A DNA stretch of 5,155 nt from an uncultured Rubrivivax sp. (GTDB taxonomy: Bacteria; Pseudomonadota; Gammaproteobacteria; Burkholderiales; Burkholderiaceae_C): the NCBI GenBank assembly GCA_937967345.1, contig CALBTN010000380.1:1-5155 (forward strand), read 5' to 3'. The notes beneath the pieces are model-generated. The model was not told where the DNA came from. It worked only from the letters and a program-made list of their open reading frames with translations, and did no database searches. Shown here piece after piece: positions 1 through 5,155 of this stretch. The stretch's first letter is position 1; every line of letters starts with the position of its first letter. The position numbers and the translations under genes are program-made.

Positions 1-1078
1 CGGGCTGGACCTGGTGGAGTGGCAGCTGCGCGTGGCCGCCGGCGAGCCGCTGCCGCTGCGCCAGGACCAGCTGACGATCGACGGCCACGCGATCGAGGCG
101 CGAATCTACGCTGAAGACCCCGACAAGGGTTTCCTGCCGTCCACCGGCAAGCTGCTGCACCTGTCGCCGCCGCTGGAAAGCGAACACGTGCGCGTGGACA
201 CCGGGGTCGAGCAGGGTGACGCGATCACGCCGTACTACGACCCGATGATCGCCAAGCTGATCGTGTGGGACGCCACGCGCGACGCGGCGCTGGCGCGCAT
301 GCGCCAGGCGCTCGCGCACTACCGCGTGGTCGGCGTGGCCAACAACGTCGAGTTCCTGTCGCGGCTGGTGGCGGTGCCGTCCTTCGCCCACGCCGACCTG
401 GACACCGCGCTGATCGAGCGCGAACAGGCCAACCTGTTCCCCGAGAAGTCGGCCGTGCCCGACGAGGTCTGGCTGCTGGCAGCGCTGGCCGAACTGCAGC
501 GCGAGGCCGCCGTGGCGCGCCAGGCGGCCGACCGCGATTCGCCGTGGCGCATGCTCGACGGCTGGCGGCTCAACGGCCGCGCCACGCGCGGCATCAGCCT
601 GCGCTATGGCGAGCAACTGCGCGAGGTGTCGGTGCAGGTTGCGGCCGGCGGCTTCGAGCTCGGCCTGGACGGGCGCATCGTGTTCGCGCGCGGCATTGCC
701 GGGGCCAACAGCCTGCTGCACGCGCAGCTGGGCGAGCGCCGCGTGCACGCCACCGTGGTGGTCAGCGGGGAACGCCGCCACGTCTTCTTCGAAGGCCGCT
801 CGTGGCCGTTGGCGCTGGTCGATACGCTCAATGTCGGCGGTGCCGGCGAAGACGTGGAAGGCGGGCTGAAGGCGCCGATGCCGGGCAAGGTGATCGCGCT
901 GATCGCGCAGGTCGGCGCCCAGGTCGACAAGGGCGCGCCGCTGCTGGTGCTGGAAGCGATGAAGATGGAGCACACCATCCATGCGCCCAAGGCGGGTACG
1001 CTGAAGGCCTTCCGCTATGCGGTGGGCGACCAGGTGGTCGACGGTGTCGACCTGGTCGACTTCGAGGCCGCACCGTGA
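1..1078 (+). CDS. mccA: 3-methylcrotonyl-CoA carboxylase, alpha (biotin-containing) subunit, C-terminal part
   Basis: The gene is cut by the left window edge; the first full codon is at base 2, leaving 358 visible residues. The start matches roughly residue 305 of E. coli biotin carboxylase, so about 300 N-terminal residues (most of the ATP-grasp domain) are missing. Visible parts in order are the biotin carboxylase C-terminal domain (about 31-140) with RIYAEDP, whose Arg34 corresponds to catalytic Arg338 of E. coli AccC; a middle region (about 160-285) expected to contact the beta subunit; and a C-terminal biotinyl domain (about 286-355) with APMPG and EAMKMEH. The lysine of that last motif (Lys321, codon 962-964) is the biotin attachment site. 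With the beta subunit it would carboxylate 3-methylcrotonyl-CoA in leucine degradation. The motifs alone also fit propionyl-CoA or acetyl-CoA carboxylase alpha subunits; the HMG-CoA lyase gene overlapping its stop codon points to the methylcrotonyl enzyme. Also called liuD. Confidence 0.93.
   Translation, partial: GLDLVEWQLRVAAGEPLPLRQDQLTIDGHAIEARIYAEDPDKGFLPSTGKLLHLSPPLESEHVRVDTGVEQGDAITPYYDPMIAKLIVWDATRDAALARMRQALAHYRVVGVANNVEFLSRLVAVPSFAHADLDTALIEREQANLFPEKSAVPDEVWLLAALAELQREAAVARQAADRDSPWRMLDGWRLNGRATRGISLRYGEQLREVSVQVAAGGFELGLDGRIVFARGIAGANSLLHAQLGERRVHATVVVSGERRHVFFEGRSWPLALVDTLNVGGAGEDVEGGLKAPMPGKVIALIAQVGAQVDKGAPLLVLEAMKMEHTIHAPKAGTLKAFRYAVGDQVVDGVDLVDFEAAP
1064..1067 (+). promoter_or_regulatory. 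Ribosome binding site for HMG-CoA lyase (GAGG)
   Basis: GAGG lies 7 bases before the GTG at 1075, inside the last codons of the carboxylase gene. It supports that GTG as the true start, together with the fact that the conserved family N-terminus (KVRIVEMGPRDGLQNE) begins right after it. Confidence 0.6.
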
Positions 1079-1980
1079 AGGTCCGCATCGTCGAGATGGG
1101 GCCCAGAGACGGCCTGCAAAACGAAAAGCAGGTCGTTCCGCTGGCCGTCAAGCTGGAGCTGATCGACCGGCTCGCCGCCGCTGGCCTGCGCGAGATCGAA
1201 GCCACTTCCTTCGTCTCGCCGAAGTGGGTGCCGCAGATGGCAGACCATGCCGAGCTGATGCGCGCGCTGCAGCGCCGCCCCGGCGTCGACTACCCGGTGC
1301 TGACGCCCAACCTGCAGGGCTTCGAGGCCGCGCTGGCGGCCGGCGCCGACCACGTGGCGGTATTTGCCGCCGCGTCCGAGGCCTTCTCGAAGAAGAACAT
1401 CAACTGCAGCATCGCCGAGTCGATCGAACGCTTCATGCCGGTGATGGCGGCGGCGCGCGCGGCCGGCGTGCGCGTGCGCGGCTACGTGTCCTGCGTCATC
1501 GGCTGCCCCTACGAAGGCGCGGTCGCGCCGGCCAAGGTGGCCGAGGTGGCGCAGCGTCTGGCCGACATCGGCTGCCACGAAGTGTCGCTGGGCGACACCA
1601 TCGGCGTGGGCACGCCGGCGTCGGTGCAGCGCATGCTCGAGGCGGTGGCCGCGCGCGTGCCGCTCGAACGCCTGGCCGGGCACTACCACGACACCTACGG
1701 CATGGCGGTAGCCAACGTCCATGCGTCGTACCAGTTCGGGTTGCGTGCCTTCGACGCCTCGGTCGGCGGGCTGGGTGGCTGCCCCTATGCCAAGGGCGCG
1801 ACCGGCAATGTCGCCACCGAGGACGTGGTGTACCTGCTGCACGGCCTGGGCGCCGAGACCGGCATCGACCTGGATGCGCTGGTGGACGTGGGCTGCTGGA
1901 TCAGCGCGCAGCTGGGGCGCGACAACGCCTCGCGCGTGGCGCGTGCAGTTTCGGCCAAGCGCGCCGGCAGCAAGCCATGA
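1075..1980 (+). CDS. mvaB: Hydroxymethylglutaryl-CoA lyase
   Basis: This 301-residue enzyme splits (S)-3-hydroxy-3-methylglutaryl-CoA into acetyl-CoA and acetoacetate, the final step of leucine degradation, in the cytoplasm. It is a single HMGL-like TIM barrel. All key residues of the human enzyme are present at a constant offset of 30: Arg11 and Asp12 in GPRDGLQNE (human Arg41, Asp42), Glu42 (Glu72), the metal ligands His203 and His205 in HYHDTYG (His233, His235), the catalytic loop cysteine Cys236 in GGLGGCPYAKGATGN (Cys266; codon 1780-1782) and Asn245 (Asn275). Human Cys323, a regulatory thiol near the C-terminus, is replaced by Ser293. The start is GTG at 1075, overlapping the carboxylase stop as GTGA, with GAGG 7 bases upstream. 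The open frame runs further upstream, but that part is only the carboxylase gene in another frame. Also called liuE. The length is normal for bacterial members. Confidence 0.96.
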   Translation: MKVRIVEMGPRDGLQNEKQVVPLAVKLELIDRLAAAGLREIEATSFVSPKWVPQMADHAELMRALQRRPGVDYPVLTPNLQGFEAALAAGADHVAVFAAASEAFSKKNINCSIAESIERFMPVMAAARAAGVRVRGYVSCVIGCPYEGAVAPAKVAEVAQRLADIGCHEVSLGDTIGVGTPASVQRMLEAVAARVPLERLAGHYHDTYGMAVANVHASYQFGLRAFDASVGGLGGCPYAKGATGNVATEDVVYLLHGLGAETGIDLDALVDVGCWISAQLGRDNASRVARAVSAKRAGSKP

Positions 1981-2642
1981 TCGTGCTGTACCACTGCGCC
2001 AACGCGCGTTCGTTTCGTGCGCTGTGGATGCTCGAGGAACTGGGGCTGCCGTGCGATCTGCGCATGCTGCCCTTTCCGCCGCGCGTGCTGAAGAAGGACT
2101 ACCTCGACCTCAACCCGCTGGGCACGATTCCGCTGCTGCTCGACGGCGACGTGCGGCTCACCGAATCGGCGGCGATCTGCCAGTACCTGGCCGTCAAACA
2201 TTCGCCGCGCGCACTGAATGTCGAGCTCGACGAGCCGGGTTTTGCCGACTACCTGAATTTCCTGCATTTCGGCGAAGCCACGTTGACTTTCCCGCAGACG
2301 CTGCTGCTGCGCTACGGCCAGTTCGAGCCGCCCGAGCGGCGCCAGCCGCAGGTGGTCGACGACTACACCAAGTGGTTCCTGGCGCGGCTGCGCACGCTGC
2401 AAGCCCGGCTCGAGGCGGCGCCTAACCTGGCTGCGGGGCGCTTCACCGCGGCCGACGTGTCGGTGGGCTACGCCCTGATGCTGGCCGAGATCTTGAAGCT
2501 GTCGCCGCGCTTCACGCCGGCGGTGGCCGCCTACTGGCAGCGGCTGCAGCAGCGGCCGGCGATGCGCCGCGCACTGCAACGCCAGGACGATGCCGCGCGC
2601 GAGCAGGGTGTCACCGCCGGCCTGGCCATCGGACCTGCCTGA
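1977..2642 (+). CDS. Glutathione S-transferase family protein
   Basis: The product is a 221-residue cytosolic GST-fold protein. Its N-terminal thioredoxin-like domain (about 1-75) has LNPLGTIPLLL with the cis-proline Pro52 that contacts the glutathione backbone, and TESAAI with Glu63-Ser64, which normally hold the gamma-glutamyl group. The all-helical C-terminal domain (about 90-205) carries the capping-box motif TAAD (157-160). Near the N-terminus the sequence reads CANARSFRALWMLEEL; related proteins with an NSRS pattern have a serine where this one has Ala10, so the catalytic residue is uncertain (Cys7, Tyr5 or Ser12 could serve). The ATG overlaps the stop of HMG-CoA lyase as ATGA, with no strong ribosome site of its own, which suggests translational coupling in the leucine-degradation operon. 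The substrate is unknown; detoxifying reactive acyl-CoA intermediates is only a guess. The family call is secure, the function is not. Confidence 0.9.
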   Translation: MIVLYHCANARSFRALWMLEELGLPCDLRMLPFPPRVLKKDYLDLNPLGTIPLLLDGDVRLTESAAICQYLAVKHSPRALNVELDEPGFADYLNFLHFGEATLTFPQTLLLRYGQFEPPERRQPQVVDDYTKWFLARLRTLQARLEAAPNLAAGRFTAADVSVGYALMLAEILKLSPRFTPAVAAYWQRLQQRPAMRRALQRQDDAAREQGVTAGLAIGPA

Positions 2643-2646
2643 ACGC

Positions 2647-2663
2647 TGCGCCCGGGCGCATTT
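2647..2663 (+). terminator. Possible weak terminator: 14-base perfect palindrome plus TTT
   Basis: Bases 2647-2660 are a perfect palindrome, TGCGCCCGGGCGCA, followed by TTT at 2661-2663. Folded, it gives a 5-bp G+C-rich stem with a CCGG loop. It begins 5 bases after the GST stop codon, where the plus-strand operon should end. The T run is too short for a classical intrinsic terminator, and such palindromes are fairly common in G+C-rich DNA, so this is tentative. Confidence 0.3.
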
Positions 2664-2675
2664 GCGTCGCCAGCG

Positions 2676-2688
2676 CAGGCCGCGCCTG
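2676..2688. repeat. Short inverted repeat in the convergent gap
   Basis: CAGGC and GCCTG flank a 3-base CGC loop, 14 bases before the end of the minus-strand DUF924 gene. It could contribute to transcription termination from either side, but no T run follows on either strand. The rest of the gap (2643-2701) shows nothing else I can identify. Confidence 0.25.
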
Positions 2689-2701
2689 GGTTGTGGGCGG
2701 A

Positions 2702-3295
2702 TCAGAAGCCCGCGCCGGGCTGTCGCAGGAACTCGATCTCCTCGGGCGTCGACGCGCGGCCCAGCAGCGCATTGCGGTGCGGGAAGCGGCCGAAGCGCGC
2801 GACGATGACGCAGTGCTTTTGCGCCCACTCGACCAGCCCGGCCAGCGCCGGCTCGTCGGCAGCCAGCTGCGTGAACAGCGCGACTGCGCGGCGTTGCTCG
2901 CTCAGGTCTTCGGCGTGCTCGAAAGGCAGGTAGACGAACTGGCGCATCACGCCGGGCAGCGCCCGATCGGCGCCAGCGGCCACCATGGCGCGGGCCGCGG
3001 CCAGCGCCAGCGCATCGCCATCGACCATGCGTGCGCTGTCGCGAAAGGCGTTGCGCGTGAACTGGTCGAGCACCACGATCTGCGCCACCGCGCCGCGCGG
3101 TGTGCTCGCCCAGCCGGCGAGCTCGCCGCGCAATGCGGCTTCGATCAACGCGCCGAAGCGCTGCGCGATCCGGGCATCGAAGGCCGCGTCCTTGCGAAAC
3201 CACTGTTCACGCGGACGCAGGTGGTCGGCAGCGCCGGGCGGGCCGAACCAGAAGTCCAGCACTTCGCTGGCGCGCGCATCGATCGGCTCGTTCAT
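2702..3295 (-). CDS. DUF924 family protein
   Basis: This 197-residue protein of unknown biochemical role fits the DUF924 family, whose members are mostly helical with a tetratricopeptide-like fold. Family hallmarks visible are VLDFWFG (12-18), an early WF pair (32-33), VVLDQFTRN (74-82), FVYLPFEHAEDL (120-131) and RFPHRN (170-175). There is no signal peptide or membrane segment, so it is probably cytoplasmic. The length is typical and the gene looks intact. The ATG at 3295 directly follows the stop codon of the GNAT gene with no gap, and GGAG lies inside the end of that gene 6 bases before the ATG. It is thus the last gene of the peptidase-GNAT-DUF924 unit and converges on the GST gene. I can assign the family but not a function. 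Confidence 0.88.
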   Translation of the reverse strand: MNEPIDARASEVLDFWFGPPGAADHLRPREQWFRKDAAFDARIAQRFGALIEAALRGELAGWASTPRGAVAQIVVLDQFTRNAFRDSARMVDGDALALAAARAMVAAGADRALPGVMRQFVYLPFEHAEDLSEQRRAVALFTQLAADEPALAGLVEWAQKHCVIVARFGRFPHRNALLGRASTPEEIEFLRQPGAGF

Positions 3296-3577
3296 TCAGT
3301 GCTCCAACAGATCGTGCGTGTCGGCATGGCGGCGCATGTAGGCGGCGACGTAGCTGCAGGTCGGCCGCACCTTCAGCCCCTGCGCGCGCGCGTGCGCCAG
3401 TGCTGCTTGCACCAGCCGCGCGGCGATGCCGCGGCCTTCCGAGCGCGGCGGCACGCCGGTGTGCACGATATCCATCACGCCGCCGCCGAGCCGGTAGCTG
3501 CAGTCGGCCAGGCCGCCATCGACCTGCAGCTCGAAGCGCGAGGCCGCGGCGTTGTGCTGCACGCTCGGTTCGTTCAT
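3296..3577 (-). CDS. Small GNAT N-acetyltransferase, YjdJ/NATD1 type
   Basis: A 93-residue protein matching the compact GCN5-related acetyltransferases of the YjdJ/NATD1 kind (Pfam Acetyltransf_CG). The core VPPRSEGRGIAARLV (42-56) contains the acetyl-CoA pyrophosphate-binding pattern R45-x-x-G48-x-G50, preceded by the beta strand MDIVHTG. Further on, TCSYVAAYMRRH (73-84) is the characteristic second motif with the conserved cysteine Cys74. The protein is about half the size of ordinary GNAT enzymes, which is normal for this subgroup. The acceptor substrate is unknown. The start chosen is the ATG at 3577, which overlaps the stop of the upstream peptidase as ATGA and has GGAA 5 bases before it. 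The same frame stays open far upstream, but that part is the peptidase gene read out of frame. The stop abuts the DUF924 start. Confidence 0.9.
   Translation of the reverse strand: MNEPSVQHNAAASRFELQVDGGLADCSYRLGGGVMDIVHTGVPPRSEGRGIAARLVQAALAHARAQGLKVRPTCSYVAAYMRRHADTHDLLEH
3302..3305 (-). promoter_or_regulatory. Ribosome binding site for the DUF924 gene (GGAG)
   Basis: On the minus strand GGAG is followed by CACTGA and then the ATG at 3295, giving a 6-base spacer that includes the GNAT stop codon. This fixes the DUF924 start and indicates coupled translation. Confidence 0.65.
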
Positions 3578-5155
3578 GGGGTTTCCAACTGCTGCCATAG
3601 GAAGGCGAACTCCAGCGCCATCATGTCGGCGCGCTGCGCATTGTCGGCCGCGCCGCCGTGGCCGCCTTCGATGTTCTCGTACAGCCACGCCGTGTGGCCG
3701 CGCTCGCGCAAGCGCGCCGCCATCTTGCGCGCATGGCCGGGGTGCACGCGGTCGTCGCGCGTGCTGGTGGTGAACAGCACCGCCGGCAGCTCGACCTCGG
3801 CCGGCGGCACGTTGTGATACGGGCTGTATTTGGCGATGCTTTCCCATTGCGCCGCGTCGTCGGGGTCGCCGTACTCGGCCATCCAGCTGGCGCCGGCCAG
3901 CAGCCGGTGGTAGCGGCGCATGTCCAGCAGCGGCACCTGGCACACCACGGCACACAACAGCTCGGGGCGCTGCAGCATCACCGCGCCGACCAGCAGCCCG
4001 CCGTTGCTGCCGCCCTTGATCGCCAGCCGCCGCGGCGTGGTGATGTTGGCGGCGATCAAGTCCTCGGCCACGGCGATGAAATCGTCGAACGCGGTCTGGC
4101 GCTTGGCCTTCAGCGCTGCTTGGTGCCAGCCGGGGCCGAACTCGCCGCCGCCGCGGATGTTGGCCACCACCTGCACGCCGCCGCGTTCGTACCAGGCCGC
4201 GCCGGTGCTGCCTGCGTACTGCGGCTGCAGCGGCACCTCGAAGCCGCCATAGCCGTACAGCAGCGTCGCGTTGCGGCCATCGGCACGGGCGCCGGCGGGC
4301 CAGATCACGAAGTAGGGGATGCGCGTGCCATCCTTGGATGTCGCAAAGCGCTGCTCGACGCGCATGCCGCGGGCATCGAAGTAGGCCGAGCGTGCCTTCA
4401 GCGGCTCGAGCCGGTCGTTGCCGCTGCGGCCCAACAGCAGCGAATCGGGCGTGAGGAAGTCGGTGTAGGTCAGCAGGTAGTGCTCGCCCAGCGGGTCGTC
4501 GGCGACCAGCGGGTCGTGCAGGCTTTGCGCCGACAGCGTGCCGGGAAACGGTGCGGCGACGGCGCGGGCGCGCCAGCCGCTGGCGTCCAGGCGCTGCTCC
4601 TCGATGCGCCCGGCGACGTTGTCCAGCAGTTCCAGCAGCAGGGTCGAGCGCAGCGCCGCGTAGCCGGCCAGCGAGCGCGTGGCACTCGGCGTGAACAGCG
4701 CGTGCCATGCCGCGCGCCCGGCAATGAACGCCGCCGCATCGCTGGCCAGCAGCGCGCCGCGCGGCCAGACCGTGCTGCCGTCGTGCCAGTCGCTGCGCAG
4801 CAGCAGCAGTACCTGGTCGTACCAGAAGGCTAGCTGCGCATCGGCCGGCTTGGGCAGCGGCTGCAACCGGTCGCCGCCGTGGCTGCCGTCGCCGGCCGCG
4901 CCGGGCACGAGCAGCGCATCCTCGCTGCTGAAGAAGTCGGGCGCGCGGCGCAGCAGCGTGCGCTCGAAGCCGGGCGTGAGGTCCACATGGACGCTGACCG
5001 CGACATCGCTGGGCAAGCCCTCGAACACCGTCACCGCCTCAGTCAGCGGCTGGCCGCGCCGCCAGCGCTTGATGACGCGCGGGTAGCCCGAGTCGGTGAG
5101 CGTGCCCGTGCCGAAGTCGGTGCCGACGTAGACGGTGTCGATGTCGGCCCAGGCC
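3574..5155 (-). CDS. Prolyl oligopeptidase family serine peptidase (S9), N-terminus beyond the window
   Basis: The last 526 residues of an S9-family peptidase are visible; roughly the first 170-200 are missing if it has the usual length of about 700. The visible part opens with the end of the beta-propeller (DTVYVGTDFGTG, SGYPRVIKRW), which limits access to peptide-sized substrates, followed from about residue 285 by the alpha/beta-hydrolase domain with GYGGF (301-305). The catalytic triad is complete: Ser383 in GGSNGG (codon 4006-4008), Asp467 in RDDRVHP (3754-3756) and His499 in EGGHGG (3658-3660). Trp424 in SWMAEYG and Arg469 match Trp595 and Arg643 of porcine prolyl oligopeptidase, which contact the proline side of the substrate, so cleavage after proline is likely. 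Whether it is cytoplasmic or exported cannot be told without the N-terminus. The frame is open to the window edge, and a GTG at 5034 is internal, not the start. Its stop overlaps the GNAT start. Confidence 0.93.
   Translation of the reverse strand, partial: AWADIDTVYVGTDFGTGTLTDSGYPRVIKRWRRGQPLTEAVTVFEGLPSDVAVSVHVDLTPGFERTLLRRAPDFFSSEDALLVPGAAGDGSHGGDRLQPLPKPADAQLAFWYDQVLLLLRSDWHDGSTVWPRGALLASDAAAFIAGRAAWHALFTPSATRSLAGYAALRSTLLLELLDNVAGRIEEQRLDASGWRARAVAAPFPGTLSAQSLHDPLVADDPLGEHYLLTYTDFLTPDSLLLGRSGNDRLEPLKARSAYFDARGMRVEQRFATSKDGTRIPYFVIWPAGARADGRNATLLYGYGGFEVPLQPQYAGSTGAAWYERGGVQVVANIRGGGEFGPGWHQAALKAKRQTAFDDFIAVAEDLIAANITTPRRLAIKGGSNGGLLVGAVMLQRPELLCAVVCQVPLLDMRRYHRLLAGASWMAEYGDPDDAAQWESIAKYSPYHNVPPAEVELPAVLFTTSTRDDRVHPGHARKMAARLRERGHTAWLYENIEGGHGGAADNAQRADMMALEFAFLWQQLETP

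Noticed and set aside
265..1074. Open reading frame extending HMG-CoA lyase upstream to about 265
   Set aside because: The added residues are an Arg/Ala/Gly-rich out-of-frame reading of the carboxylase gene. The conserved lyase N-terminus begins exactly after the GTG at 1075, which has a ribosome site.
1785..3203. Long antisense open frame on the minus strand across the GST gene
   Set aside because: Its translation is Arg-rich and matches no family, and it overlaps two well-supported genes. Long spurious frames are expected in very G+C-rich DNA.
4489..4517. Direct repeat CAGCGGGTCGT, two copies 18 bases apart
   Set aside because: The spacing keeps frame and simply encodes two DDPL/DPL-like stretches of the peptidase; too short to suggest a recombination or binding site.
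3578..4708. Upstream extension of the GNAT frame on the minus strand
   Set aside because: It is the peptidase gene read in another frame; the GNAT homology starts only after the ATG at 3577.
4798..4809. Four tandem CAG triplets
   Set aside because: They encode a leucine run inside the peptidase on the minus strand and are ordinary for this codon usage.
3658..4833. 391-codon plus-strand open frame opposite the peptidase
   Set aside because: It is the complement of a peptidase gene with a complete catalytic triad, and its translation is low-complexity and rich in Ala, Gln, Arg and His.

Overview
This is a dense, G+C-rich stretch of bacterial chromosome with no mobile element, RNA gene or CRISPR array that I can see. 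The protein sequences, the very strong G/C preference at third codon positions and the compact gene layout suggest a betaproteobacterium, most likely a Burkholderiales lineage. That assignment rests on recognising sequence style, not on a search.

The left half (about 1-2642, plus strand) is the distal end of a leucine-degradation operon. It holds the C-terminal part of the biotin-carrying alpha subunit of 3-methylcrotonyl-CoA carboxylase, then a complete hydroxymethylglutaryl-CoA lyase, then a complete glutathione S-transferase-family protein. Each gene overlaps the next by 4 bases (GTGA, then ATGA), so the three are very probably co-transcribed and translationally coupled. The first two catalyse a middle step and the last step of leucine breakdown: 3-methylcrotonyl-CoA is carboxylated to 3-methylglutaconyl-CoA, a hydratase not in this window makes HMG-CoA, and the lyase splits that into acetyl-CoA and acetoacetate. 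The role of the GST-like protein in this operon is not known to me.

A 59-base convergent gap (2643-2701) separates the two transcription units. It contains a 14-base perfect palindrome and a second small inverted repeat, possible weak terminators.

The right half (2702-5155, minus strand) reads from right to left: a prolyl-oligopeptidase-type serine peptidase (family S9) whose N-terminus lies beyond the window, a small GNAT acetyltransferase of the YjdJ/NATD1 type, and a DUF924 protein. They are again packed tightly, with an ATGA overlap at the first junction and a stop codon directly abutting the next start at the second. No promoter for either unit is visible, since both first genes start outside the window.

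I see no convincing novel system. The observations worth a second look are modest: the GST tied to leucine catabolism and lacking the usual active-site serine position, the tight peptidase-GNAT-DUF924 chain, and the palindromic convergent gap.
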